This document shows, one piece after another, positions 35,220-43,582 of a stretch of 64,000 nt of DNA. The position numbers and the translations under genes are program-made. Within the stretch, counting starts at the first letter, position 1, and the number at the start of each line of letters is the position of its first letter. This DNA comes from an uncultured Oligoflexia bacterium. Its GTDB lineage: Bacteria; Bdellovibrionota; Bacteriovoracia; Bacteriovoracales; Bacteriovoracaceae. The DNA is taken from contig CAJXPQ010000002.1 of the NCBI GenBank assembly GCA_913058265.1, positions 186,001-250,000 of the forward strand, written 5' to 3'. The notes under the pieces were generated by a model that saw nothing but the letters and a program-made list of their open reading frames with translations, was not told the origin of the DNA and made no database searches.

Positions 35220-36545
35220 TTGGCAAATAATGATAAAAAGACTTTTGTTCTAGACACTAACGTACTTCTTTTTGATCCACTATCAATTAATAAATTTGGT
35301 AATAATAAAGTATATATACCTCTGATTGTCGTTGAAGAGTTAGATCGATTTAAAAAAGATCAAAATGAAAACGGACGAAATGCCAGACATTTTGCCAGAC
35401 TAGTAGATGGTCTTCGAGCTAAAGGTTCTCTCGTTAAAGGTGTCGCTTTAGACGGAGCAGGAATATTACAGATAAGTATTCTTAGAGACCCTTCAACGAC
35501 TCATGTCGGAATTGATCTAAGCATTAATGATAATCTCATCTTGGCAAATGCACTTTATTTAAAAGAAAATAATGAAAGCGTTGTTCTTATTACAAAAGAT
35601 ATCAATCTACGTTTAAAAGCTGATGCTCTTGGACTTGAAGCTGAAGACTACGAAACTTCAGAGATGACTATTGATGAATTATACTCAGGACAAAGATCAT
35701 TTGAAGTTGATGTTCAGCGTTTAGTAGATTTTGAAAAAAATAGATATTTAGGTCTCTCCGAAGAGGAAAAGAAACAATTCTTTGCCAATGAGTACCTAAT
35801 TATTCACGAAGAGGGTAATCCTCAGCACAGACAACTTGGAAGATATCACGAGAAGAAGGGAGGAATTGTTCCTTTAATTAAAAGTCGTGAAGGTGTTTGG
35901 GGTGTTCATCCAAAAAATATCGAGCAGCAGTTTGCGTTTGATGCTTTATTGAATCATGAAATTAGTTTGGTTTCTCTTGTTGGAAAAGCTGGAACGGGTA
36001 AAACCTTACTTGCAATTGCCGCAGGTCTTGAGGTCGCCATTGGTCAGCAACACTTTTCAAGAGTTCTTGTCTCTAGACCTATTGTACCTATGGGAAGAGA
36101 CTTAGGTTATTTACCTGGAGATGTTAATGAAAAGTTAGCGCCATGGATGCAGCCAATCTTTGATAATATTGATTTTCTTTTTGGAAATCAACGAGCGAAT
36201 AACCAAACTACGACTTGGGACGAATTAATTAATCAGGGCTTGCTTCATGTTGAACCGCTTACTTATATTCGAGGGAGATCCCTTCCGGGACAATACATGA
36301 TTGTCGATGAAGCTCAGAACTTAACTCCTCATGAAATTAAAACAATTATTACCAGAGCAGGAGAAGGAACTAAAATCGTACTTACTGGAGACAGTGAGCA
36401 AATTGATAATCCTTACCTTGACTCAATTAATAATGGTCTTGTTTATTGTATTGATAGACTTAAAAAAGAAGATATTGTGGCCCACACTCGATTAGTACAA
36501 GGAGAGAGATCGCCACTATCTGAGATAGCAAGTGAGCTTCTATAG
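35220..36545 (+). CDS. PhoH-family ATPase with N-terminal PIN domain
   Basis: A 441-residue protein (TTG start, strong GGGGAG upstream). A PIN nuclease domain covers 8-140 (FVLDTNVLLFDP with D12, VVEELD near 38-42, DLSINDNLIL, ITKDINLRLKA). A PhoH ATPase domain with P-loop VGKAGTGKT (254-262) follows, plus RPIVPMGRDLGYLPGDVNEKLAPW and a Walker B-like IVDEAQN. The layout is that of the YlaK/PhoH2 type, which couples RNA unwinding with cutting. It is followed directly by a PilZ gene, 0 bp apart. Confidence 0.88.
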   Translation: MANNDKKTFVLDTNVLLFDPLSINKFGNNKVYIPLIVVEELDRFKKDQNENGRNARHFARLVDGLRAKGSLVKGVALDGAGILQISILRDPSTTHVGIDLSINDNLILANALYLKENNESVVLITKDINLRLKADALGLEAEDYETSEMTIDELYSGQRSFEVDVQRLVDFEKNRYLGLSEEEKKQFFANEYLIIHEEGNPQHRQLGRYHEKKGGIVPLIKSREGVWGVHPKNIEQQFAFDALLNHEISLVSLVGKAGTGKTLLAIAAGLEVAIGQQHFSRVLVSRPIVPMGRDLGYLPGDVNEKLAPWMQPIFDNIDFLFGNQRANNQTTTWDELINQGLLHVEPLTYIRGRSLPGQYMIVDEAQNLTPHEIKTIITRAGEGTKIVLTGDSEQIDNPYLDSINNGLVYCIDRLKKEDIVAHTRLVQGERSPLSEIASELL

Positions 36546-37121
36546 ATGGAATATCAATCTACTGGATATCAACGTAGATATTTAAGAGCACCTTTCAAGC
36601 ATGATATTTTGTATGTTGATCAAGATTTCTCATTTAAGGGGAGCGCATTAAATATATCTGAGGGGGGCCTGCTGCTGAATAGCGTTGGTCATTTTCCAGA
36701 TGGGGACAGAGTTCAATTTATGCTTTGTTTACCGCAGTATCCTTTGTTTAAGAATTTCTCTCTAGAACGTTTAAGTAATTATACTCCAAGTACACTTGAG
36801 TCTAGGACGATTCGATTTAAAGCTAAAATGGTGAGAAAGCTTTCTAGTAATTCAAAGGCTGAGGGTGTTCTCCTGCATAAAATGGGACTTATGATCCAAG
36901 AGATTGATCCTGTAAGCCAGGCTAAGATTGCACAATATGTTGAAGACTTTTCTAGCAATCTCATTTATCTGCAAGTCCTTATTGACTCAATAAATGATGA
37001 TAAGAAGAATCTTCCAAAGATACGACTTGTCTCTAGGTTTTTAGGTTATGAAACAGATATTAAGGTTGCACTTTTAAGAACCTTTGTAGAGCATGACTAT
37101 AAAAGTTTGCAATGGCTCTAG
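36546..37121 (+). CDS. PilZ-domain protein
   Basis: A 191-residue protein. QRRYLRAPF at the start supplies the RxxxR half of the c-di-GMP site, and ALNISEGGLLLNS (about 37-49) is the second half, with Asn where Asp is most common in DxSxxG. Binding of cyclic di-GMP is likely but weakened by this change. The C-terminal half is helical and unlike known partners. It begins right after the PhoH stop codon, so it is probably co-transcribed with it. Confidence 0.72.
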   Translation: MEYQSTGYQRRYLRAPFKHDILYVDQDFSFKGSALNISEGGLLLNSVGHFPDGDRVQFMLCLPQYPLFKNFSLERLSNYTPSTLESRTIRFKAKMVRKLSSNSKAEGVLLHKMGLMIQEIDPVSQAKIAQYVEDFSSNLIYLQVLIDSINDDKKNLPKIRLVSRFLGYETDIKVALLRTFVEHDYKSLQWL

Positions 37122-37122
37122 T

Positions 37123-37299
37123 CTAAGAAAATTTATTTAAATAATTTATATGGTCTTGTAGAAATTTTTTTAAGTCGTTTAAGTACTCTTTATCAATAGC
37201 TTCTTTTTGCTCAAACTTATCAGTGATCATTTTATTAATAACTTCTATGCGAATGGCATTGTTGGCGAAGTCATGTTTTAGTTGATCACTGATTTTCAT
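37123..37299 (-). CDS. Small helical protein (58 residues)
   Basis: ATG 37299 to TAG 37123, coding for 58 residues (starts MKISDQLKHDFANNAIRIEV, rich in Lys, Asn, Asp, Ile). The ATG lies 4 bp after the stop of the next upstream minus-strand gene, which suggests translational coupling. The predicted helix is amphipathic and could pair with the helical 96-residue partner. No family is recognised. The case rests on the tight spacing, the full length and the plausible composition. Confidence 0.45.
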   Translation of the reverse strand: MKISDQLKHDFANNAIRIEVINKMITDKFEQKEAIDKEYLNDLKKFLQDHINYLNKFS

Positions 37300-37303
37300 A
37301 AAG

Positions 37304-37594
37304 TTATTGCAGCTTCTTATCTAAGCGGGCCCTAATATTGGTTGAAAACTTTGTAATAGTGTTAGACATCTTAGTTGCCTCCACTCTATTCGCTAGTTCT
37401 TCCATTAATAGTGCACTCTTTAATAGAAACTCTTCTGAAAGGTTTTCTTCATGAACCTTATTAATAATATGATTTGCCTCATATTGAAGCTCTTCATGTT
37501 TCAGCTGTGTCAGGTAACCTTTAAAGCTCACTTCTTGCTCTTTAAGGCTCTTAAGTCTACGCTGTTGATCTAAGGATATAATATTTGAACTCAT
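37304..37594 (-). CDS. Small helical, coiled-coil-prone protein
   Basis: A 96-residue protein, almost all helix, with heptad-like Leu/Lys/Glu runs (SLKEQEVSFKGYLTQLKHEELQ and FLLKSALLMEELANRVEA). It has an AGGAG site about 11 bases before ATG 37594. It is followed 4 bp later by a 58-residue gene. It resembles small regulators or adaptors, but no family was recognised. Confidence 0.6.
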   Translation of the reverse strand: MSSNIISLDQQRRLKSLKEQEVSFKGYLTQLKHEELQYEANHIINKVHEENLSEEFLLKSALLMEELANRVEATKMSNTITKFSTNIRARLDKKLQ

Positions 37595-37814
37595 AACTGT
37601 ACGTACTCCTGTCGCTCGTAATAATGAACCATCGTTGATTCATCTCTCTCTCTATGAAGCAAAAAGAATGCCAAAAATTTTGTCTCTCAAATTTCTTTTA
37701 ACTTGATCCTTTTATAGGTATTTGGGTGCACTTCTTCAAGGATACCCTGAAAATTATTCCGTTATTTTAATTAATAAGTGTTTTTCGTGTAATTTTTATA
37801 AACGCAACGTGATA

Positions 37815-37831
37815 CCAGCAATATTTGCTGG
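37815..37831. promoter_or_regulatory. Inverted repeat, possible operator or hairpin upstream of clpP
   Basis: CCAGCAA at 37815-37821 and TTGCTGG at 37825-37831 with a 3-base middle. Located about 95 bp before the candidate promoter of clpP. It may be an operator or a small hairpin; there is no T tract. Confidence 0.3.
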
Positions 37832-37920
37832 AGATGGTTTGACCCTGAGTAAATTAGTGCGTTTATTTTGTAAATCGAAAAGATTTAGAAGGTCAAGTGC
37901 TCAATATTATTGAAGTATTT

Positions 37921-37949
37921 TTGCTATTATAAAAAAATATCATTAGAAT
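37921..37949 (+). promoter_or_regulatory. Candidate sigma-70 promoter of clpP-clpX
   Basis: TTGCTA at 37921-37926 and TAGAAT at 37944-37949, separated by 17 bases, about 70 bp before the clpP start. No convincing heat-shock (sigma-32) motif was seen. Confidence 0.4.
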
Positions 37950-38020
37950 AAATTCTTAAGTTATTTGTGACTTAGCCGAAAAGTTTACTGTTAAACCAAA
38001 CTATTTTAAAAGGAAATTTA

Positions 38021-38650
38021 ATGAGTACTCCTAAAATGTACATTCCAAATCCAGTCGTAATTGAACAAACTGCTCGCGGTGAAAGACAATATGATATCTA
38101 TTCAAGACTCTTGTTAGATAGAATTATTTTCTTGGGGACAGAGGTTAATGACACAGTTTCTAACCTATTAATTGCGCAAATGCTTTTCTTGGAGCAATCA
38201 GATAGTGAAGCTCCAATACATTTTTATATTAATAGTCCTGGGGGATCTGTGTACGCGGGTCTTGGTATCTACGATATTATGCAACATATCTCATGCCCAG
38301 TTTATACTTACTGTGTAGGACTGGCAGCCTCTATGGGATCATTGCTTCTATCTGCGGGACATAAAGGCAATAGACACTCACTACCACATTCAAGAATTAT
38401 GATTCACCAACCATTAGGTGGAGCACGTGGGCAAGCAAGTGATATACAAATCCAGGCTCAAGAAATTCAAGATCTAAAGCAACAATTAACTCAAATCTAT
38501 GTTGATCATACCTCTGAAGGTAAGTCGTATTCTGATTACGAGACAGCTATGGATAGAGATAATTACTTAAGTCCAGGTTCAGCAAAAGAGATGGGACTTA
38601 TTGATAAGATCATTTTACCTAAGGGTAAAGCAGAGCCAAAAGAAGAATAA
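38021..38650 (+). CDS. clpP: ATP-dependent Clp protease proteolytic subunit
   Basis: A 209-residue serine protease that forms the tetradecameric barrel of Clp. The catalytic triad is visible: Ser104 in [11 protein letters not shown], His129 in [11 protein letters not shown], and an Asp in MDRDNYLSP (about 178-180). NSPGGSV (71-77) forms the oxyanion region. The ribosome site AAAAGGAAA lies before ATG. The clpX gene follows 16 bp downstream, the usual order. Confidence 0.96.
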   Translation: MSTPKMYIPNPVVIEQTARGERQYDIYSRLLLDRIIFLGTEVNDTVSNLLIAQMLFLEQSDSEAPIHFYINSPGGSVYAGLGIYDIMQHISCPVYTYCVGLAASMGSLLLSAGHKGNRHSLPHSRIMIHQPLGGARGQASDIQIQAQEIQDLKQQLTQIYVDHTSEGKSYSDYETAMDRDNYLSPGSAKEMGLIDKIILPKGKAEPKEE

Positions 38651-38666
38651 AAAAAGGATAGTATAT

Positions 38667-39983
38667 ATGACAACGAAAAAAGGTGCTGAAAACGCAGGAA
38701 ACCTAAACTGTAACTTTTGTGGGAAATCACAAAAGGAAGTTAAGAAGCTTATTGCTGGACCAGGAGTCTACATTTGTGATGAATGTATTGAGTTATGTAA
38801 TGATATTATTTTTGAAGACTCAGTAAAGTCAGTCTCAAAAACAGCGTTAGATAATGTTCCAAAGCCACATGAGATTAAAGAACATCTAGACACCTATGTT
38901 ATTGGGCAAGAGAGAGCTAAAAAGATTATCTCTGTAGCTGTTCATAATCACTATAAAAGAATTGCTCACAAGCCATCGTCTAAGAAAGGTAATGAGGTTG
39001 AATTAGCTAAATCAAATATTCTTTTAGCAGGACCAACTGGTTCTGGTAAAACATTAATTGCTCAATCTCTTGCTAAGTACTTAAATGTTCCTTTCGCAAT
39101 TGCAGATGCAACCTCATTAACTGAGGCCGGATATGTTGGAGAAGATGTTGAGAATATTATTCTTAATCTTTTACAGTCTTGTGATTACGATATTGAAAGA
39201 GCCGAGAGAGGGATTGTCTATATTGATGAGATCGATAAGATTGCTAGAAAGTCTGAGAACCCTTCCATCACCAGAGATGTTTCTGGAGAGGGTGTGCAGC
39301 AAGCACTACTTAAGCTTGTAGAGGGAACAGTTGCTTCTGTACCACCTAAAGGCGGAAGAAAGCATCCACAGCAAGAGTTTTTACAGGTAAATACAAAGAA
39401 TATCTTATTCATTGTAGCTGGAGCTTTTGTGGGGCTTGATAAAATTATTGAAAAGAGACAAGTCAAAAAGCCAGCACTAGGTCTTGCTGGAAAAGTTGAA
39501 AAGAGTAAAACAAAAGTAGAGGTAACAGCAGTAGAGACTTTAGGTGGAATCGAGCCTGAAGATTTATCTAAATTCGGCTTAATTCCAGAATTTATTGGGC
39601 GTCTTCCAGTAAATGCTCTGCTTGAAGAGCTGGATGAAGAGGCTTTAGTGAGAATTCTCACTGAACCAAAGAATGCGATTACAAAGCAGTATCAAAAGTT
39701 ATTTGAATTTGATGGAATTGAAATTGAATTTGAAGAAGATGCTCTTCTTCAAGTGGCAAAAACGGCGATTAAGAAGAAAACTGGTGCTAGGGGACTTCGG
39801 TCTATACTTGAGCAAACTATGTTGGATGTGATGTATGAAATTCCGTCAAACGATAAGATCTGTAAGTGTATTGTCACAAAAGCATCTATAGAGGGAAAAG
39901 AGCAACCGAAGCTCATAGAGGGGGAAAAGAAAGATTTTGGTGCTGTATCGAAAGGTAAAGCAACAGTAAATACCGCCTCTTAA
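38667..39983 (+). CDS. clpX: ATP-dependent Clp protease ATP-binding subunit ClpX
   Basis: A 438-residue AAA+ unfoldase. The N-terminal zinc finger is CNFC at 15-18 and CDEC at 37-40. Walker [10 protein letters not shown] is near 122-130, Walker [12 protein letters not shown] follows, and IGRLPV (pore and sensor region) is further on. Start at ATG 38667 (AAAGGATA about 10 bases upstream) rather than an upstream TTG, because the zinc finger begins 14 residues later as in other ClpX. A strong terminator follows. Confidence 0.96.
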   Translation: MTTKKGAENAGNLNCNFCGKSQKEVKKLIAGPGVYICDECIELCNDIIFEDSVKSVSKTALDNVPKPHEIKEHLDTYVIGQERAKKIISVAVHNHYKRIAHKPSSKKGNEVELAKSNILLAGPTGSGKTLIAQSLAKYLNVPFAIADATSLTEAGYVGEDVENIILNLLQSCDYDIERAERGIVYIDEIDKIARKSENPSITRDVSGEGVQQALLKLVEGTVASVPPKGGRKHPQQEFLQVNTKNILFIVAGAFVGLDKIIEKRQVKKPALGLAGKVEKSKTKVEVTAVETLGGIEPEDLSKFGLIPEFIGRLPVNALLEELDEEALVRILTEPKNAITKQYQKLFEFDGIEIEFEEDALLQVAKTAIKKKTGARGLRSILEQTMLDVMYEIPSNDKICKCIVTKASIEGKEQPKLIEGEKKDFGAVSKGKATVNTAS

Positions 39984-40011
39984 AATAATGATTACAACTT
40001 AAAAAGGTACC

Positions 40012-40037
40012 GGGCCCATGAATATGGGCCCTTTTTT
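40012..40037 (+). terminator. Rho-independent terminator after clpX
   Basis: GGGCCCAT at 40012-40019, loop GAAT, complement at 40024-40031, followed by six T at 40032-40037. Classic stem and U tract, 29 bp after the clpX stop. Confidence 0.92.
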
Positions 40038-40222
40038 ATTGTAAAATTTTCAATTAGTGAAACCTTGTCTAAGTCCATTGAATCTATGGTGTGCCGCATA
40101 TAAACAAGAACGTTTTTTCCTTATAAAAGACATTTGATCTGAAAGCCGATACATGGGAAAATATTTGTAAGTTTAGGTTTTCATAATTTAAACGATTAAA
40201 AAGTAAAAGCGCAGGAGGTGCT

Positions 40223-42649
40223 ATGTCGGACAAGAAGTCAGCAAACTCAAAAAACTATCCGTTATTACCATTACGGGATGTTATTATTTTTCCTCATATG
40301 GTCGTACCTCTCTTTGTAGGTCGTGAGAAGTCCATTTCAGCTCTTGAAAAAGCAGCTAAGGAAGGGAACGAATTATTCCTAGTCACTCAAAAAGATGCAA
40401 GTGTACTAAATCCTGAGAGGGATGACGTTTATACGATTGGTACGGTTGTAAATATTATTCAAATGCTTAGGCTGCCAGATAATACAGTAAAAGTTCTTAT
40501 CGAGGGGAAGCATAGGGCCTCGATTGATAATTTTGAATGTAAACCTGAAGGTTACTTTGCTGACGTAACTGAATGTGTAGACATTACTGAGAATGAAGTT
40601 GCGCTTGAAGCAACAGTAAGATCAGTTAAAAATATTTTTGAGCAATATGTAAAACTAAATAAAAGAATCCCACCTGAATTATTGATGAGTATTTCTTCAA
40701 TAACAGATCCTTCAAGACTTGCAGATATTATTGTTGCCCACCTCACAATGAAAATACCTGAAAAACAAGAAATCCTTGATGCTGTAGATGTGGAATCAAG
40801 ACTGAAACTTCTCCTTGAAAAAATGCAAGGTGAGATAGAAGTTATTAATGTAGAAAAGAAAATCAGATCACGTGTTAAAGCGCAGATGGAAAAATCTCAA
40901 AAAGAGTACTATTTAAATGAGCAAATGAATGCCATTCAAAAAGAACTTGGTAACAAGGATGATGGTAAATCTGAATCCGGGGAAATGGAAGATAAGCTTG
41001 CAGCGAAAAATATGCCAAAAGAGGCTCGCGACAAGGTTGAAAAAGAAGTTAAGAAACTTAAGTCGATGTCACCTATGTCTGCAGAATCAGCAGTCGTAAG
41101 AAACTATATTGATTGGATGCTTAACCTTCCTTGGGATGAGTACTCTGAAGAAGATAATAGTGTAAAACATGCTAAGAAAGTTTTAGATGAAGATCACTTT
41201 GGTTTAGAAGACGTTAAAGATAGAATTATTGAATATCTTGCCGTTAAAAATCTAGTTGGTGATAATAGTAAAACAACAGGAACAATCCTATGTTTAGCTG
41301 GACCTCCAGGAGTTGGTAAGACTTCAATTTGTAAGTCACTTGCAACATCAATGGGAAGAGAATTTGTAAGAGTTTCTCTCGGTGGTGTAAGAGATGAAGC
41401 TGAGATTCGTGGACACAGAAGAACATATGTTGGAGCAATGCCTGGTAAGATCATGCAAGCGATGAAAAAAGCGGGAACTGGAAATCCAGTTATCCTTCTA
41501 GATGAAATCGACAAAATGAGTTCTGATCAAAGAGGGGATCCATCTTCAGCTATGCTAGAAGTTCTAGATCCTGCACAAAATAAAAACTTTGCAGATCACT
41601 ATATTGAAGTTGAGTACGACTTATCCAAAGTTATGTTTGTTATGACTGCTAATGATATCGGAAGAATCCCAGGACCACTTAGAGATAGAATGGAAATTAT
41701 CAATATCCCTGGATATACTCCTGATGAAAAATTACAAATAGCTAAGAAGTACCTTATTAATAGATCGGTTGAAAATCACGGACTAGGTGATTATCCAGTA
41801 AGCTTATCTGATAAAACTTTTATGAAAATTATCAGAGGTTATACGAAAGAGGCCGGTGTAAGGGGACTTGAAAGACAAATGAATACAATCGCTAGAAAAA
41901 TAGCAACTGATGTTGTTACTAACGATATTGAAAAAGGTAAGAAGTACAAAGTGACTGATAAGGTTGTTGAGAAATACTTAGGACCTATGAAGTTTGAGGG
42001 AACAGTAATTGAAACGACACCTCAAATTGGACTTGTTAACGGTTTAGCTTGGACAAGTGTGGGTGGAGAACTTTTAAATATTGAAGTGGTCACAGTTCCT
42101 GGAAATGGAAAGATTCAGGTTACTGGTAAATTAGGTGACGTTATGCAGGAATCAGCTAAAGCAGCTCTTTCTTGGGTAAGATCTATCTCAGACCTTATTG
42201 AAGTGGATCACAAGTGGTACTCTGAGCATGATATCCATATACATGTACCAGATGGTGCAACACCAAAAGATGGACCATCTGCTGGTATTACAATGGCAAC
42301 AGCTCTAACTTCAGCAATTACGAATATCCCAGTAAGACAGGATGTGGCGATGACTGGAGAGATTTCTCTTAGAGGGAGAGTTCTTCCGATTGGTGGCCTT
42401 AAAGAGAAGCTACTTGCTGCTAAGCAAGCCGGAATTCAGACAATTGTTATTCCTCAGAAAAATGAGAAAGACTTAGCTGATATCCCCGAAGAAATTAAGA
42501 GCGGACTTTCAATTCACCCTGTATCAAATGCTGATAGAGTCTTAAAGATAGCATTAGACCTTGAGCATCCAGAGGAATTCTTGAAAGAAAGACATCTTAA
42601 TCTTATTAAAGATAAAGAGTCAGGACAAGATCAAGCAGTTGCAAACTAG
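40223..42649 (+). CDS. lon: ATP-dependent protease Lon
   Basis: An 808-residue cytoplasmic AAA+ serine protease of the bacterial LonA type. The N-terminal substrate domain begins YPLLPLRDVIIFPHMVVPL. A coiled-coil middle follows (EYYLNEQMNAIQKELG), then Walker A GPPGVGKTS and a Walker B-type ILLDEIDKM. The C-terminal protease domain has PKDGPSAG (Ser686) and GGLKEKLLAAK (Lys729), with the same spacing as the Lon Ser-Lys dyad. The ribosome site AGGAGG before ATG 40223 is the strongest in the window. A strong terminator follows. Confidence 0.96.
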   Translation: MSDKKSANSKNYPLLPLRDVIIFPHMVVPLFVGREKSISALEKAAKEGNELFLVTQKDASVLNPERDDVYTIGTVVNIIQMLRLPDNTVKVLIEGKHRASIDNFECKPEGYFADVTECVDITENEVALEATVRSVKNIFEQYVKLNKRIPPELLMSISSITDPSRLADIIVAHLTMKIPEKQEILDAVDVESRLKLLLEKMQGEIEVINVEKKIRSRVKAQMEKSQKEYYLNEQMNAIQKELGNKDDGKSESGEMEDKLAAKNMPKEARDKVEKEVKKLKSMSPMSAESAVVRNYIDWMLNLPWDEYSEEDNSVKHAKKVLDEDHFGLEDVKDRIIEYLAVKNLVGDNSKTTGTILCLAGPPGVGKTSICKSLATSMGREFVRVSLGGVRDEAEIRGHRRTYVGAMPGKIMQAMKKAGTGNPVILLDEIDKMSSDQRGDPSSAMLEVLDPAQNKNFADHYIEVEYDLSKVMFVMTANDIGRIPGPLRDRMEIINIPGYTPDEKLQIAKKYLINRSVENHGLGDYPVSLSDKTFMKIIRGYTKEAGVRGLERQMNTIARKIATDVVTNDIEKGKKYKVTDKVVEKYLGPMKFEGTVIETTPQIGLVNGLAWTSVGGELLNIEVVTVPGNGKIQVTGKLGDVMQESAKAALSWVRSISDLIEVDHKWYSEHDIHIHVPDGATPKDGPSAGITMATALTSAITNIPVRQDVAMTGEISLRGRVLPIGGLKEKLLAAKQAGIQTIVIPQKNEKDLADIPEEIKSGLSIHPVSNADRVLKIALDLEHPEEFLKERHLNLIKDKESGQDQAVAN

Positions 42650-42675
42650 TTAAAGTTAAATTTACAAATAATTGA

Positions 42676-42703
42676 GGGAGAGCTTAGGTTCTCCCTTTTT
42701 TTT
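42676..42703 (+). terminator. Rho-independent terminator after lon
   Basis: GGGAGA at 42676-42681 and TCTCCC at 42690-42695 with an 8-base loop, followed by a run of eight T. Confidence 0.85.
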
Positions 42704-42733
42704 GGACAATATGCTAATAACTCTAAAATTATA

Positions 42734-42762
42734 TTGACAGAAAATTGGTAATTGACTAAATT
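42734..42762 (+). promoter_or_regulatory. Strong promoter before the tRNA genes
   Basis: TTGACA (perfect -35) at 42734-42739, 17-base spacer, TAAATT at 42757-42762. Transcription would start about 12 bases before tRNA-Val at 42781. Confidence 0.65.
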
Positions 42763-42780
42763 AACAGCTCGAGAACTAGT

Positions 42781-42856
42781 GGGCGTTTAGCTCAGCTGGG
42801 AGAGCGCTACCCTTACAAGGTAGATGTCGGGGGTTCGATCCCCTCAACGCCCACCA
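42781..42856 (+). tRNA. tRNA-Val (anticodon TAC)
   Basis: A 76-base tRNA with CCA encoded. The acceptor pair GGGCGTT/AACGCCC, the D loop with AGCTGGGAGA, the anticodon TAC at positions 34-36 and the T loop GTTCGATC are all present. It decodes GTA and probably other Val codons by wobble. Confidence 0.96.
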
Positions 42857-42871
42857 CTTTTTCTATAATAG

Positions 42872-42896
42872 AGACCTTTTTAAGGTCTTTTTTTTT
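42872..42896 (+). terminator. Terminator-like hairpin after tRNA-Val
   Basis: AGACCTT (42872-42878), loop TTT, AAGGTCT (42882-42888), followed by eight more T. It sits between tRNA-Val and tRNA-Ala, 16 bp after the first CCA. If it stops transcription, tRNA-Ala would need read-through or its own promoter. Confidence 0.8.
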
Positions 42897-42912
42897 GTCT
42901 GAAATTTTTCCC

Positions 42913-42988
42913 GGGCCTTTAGCTCAGCTGGGAGAGCGCTTCGCTGGCAGTGAAGAGGTCAGCGGTTCGATCCCGCTAAGGTCCACCA
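42913..42988 (+). tRNA. tRNA-Ala (anticodon GGC)
   Basis: A 76-base tRNA with CCA encoded. The acceptor stem GGGCCTT/AAGGTCC has one G-U pair. Anticodon GGC (34-36) reads GCC and GCT. The D and T loops are standard. Five bases separate it from the end of the convergent small exported gene. Confidence 0.95.
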
Positions 42989-42993
42989 TTCTC

Positions 42994-43377
42994 TTAGTAA
43001 ACACCTAGCTGCTTGATACAATTATACTTAGCAATTAAAGTCATATTCTGAACTAGAACCAGCTCCATTGTTTCGAGATTAAGCTTAGCAGTGACTCTAA
43101 AGTCATTTTGATAAGTTGATAGCTCGCTAGAGTTATTTGTGTAAATTATAAAGTCTCTATCACTATCTACTGAACCGCTTACATATTGTTCAGGTGAAAC
43201 AATTCTTAACTCTTCACTCCAGTCAATCTCTGGGATTTGCGGAAATTCATTGCCAATTAGAATATGATGAATTTCACCAGTACTAATGTCTGAACACTTG
43301 TATTGAGGACTATGCATTTCTTGTGCAAATGAGTTAAAGCTCATAAGTAGTGAAGCCATTATTAGTAGTTTTTTCAT
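42994..43377 (-). CDS. Small exported protein of unknown function
   Basis: A 127-residue protein from ATG 43377, preceded by TGGAG and followed by a signal peptide (MKKLLIMASLLMSFNSFAQ). The mature part is about 108 residues with two cysteines (YKCSDI and YNCIKQ) that could pair, and beta-like alternation. A longer frame to 43443 exists, but it has no ribosome site and adds no signal. No family is recognised. Its end is 5 bp from tRNA-Ala. Confidence 0.6.
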   Translation of the reverse strand: MKKLLIMASLLMSFNSFAQEMHSPQYKCSDISTGEIHHILIGNEFPQIPEIDWSEELRIVSPEQYVSGSVDSDRDFIIYTNNSSELSTYQNDFRVTAKLNLETMELVLVQNMTLIAKYNCIKQLGVY

Positions 43378-43582
43378 ATTAAATCTCCAGATTAGCCAGG
43401 TTTTACCACTTATTAGTCGTTTTGCGCAGTGCGAATGTAACAATTACTGACATGCTCGAGTATTTTGCTCGTATTTCACCTATGTTAAAAGGTAATACCG
43501 GAAAATTTTGTTAGACTGATATAAACCTTATTTGCGGGTAAAATAGTCTTAATTATGGATTGATAAAGATTTAGGAATTTTC

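Larger units (their letters stand above)
37595..38020. other. Intergenic region upstream of clpP
   Basis: About 426 bp without a credible gene; the only longer frame (37722-37913) has no ribosome site and an unnatural composition. It contains a TCTCTC microrepeat near 37642, a 7-bp inverted repeat at 37815-37831 and a promoter candidate at 37921-37949. The trigger factor gene, often next to clpP, is not here. Confidence 0.5.

Noticed and set aside
37722-37913. 63-codon open frame before clpP
   Set aside because: No ribosome site, odd composition and it contains the inverted repeat at 37815; more likely non-coding.
39218-39661. 147-codon frame on the minus strand inside clpX
   Set aside because: Shadow of clpX; serine-rich composition and no start signal.
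40038-40222. Heat-shock promoter before lon
   Set aside because: CTTG-type and CAT-type words occur but not with the sigma-32 spacing.
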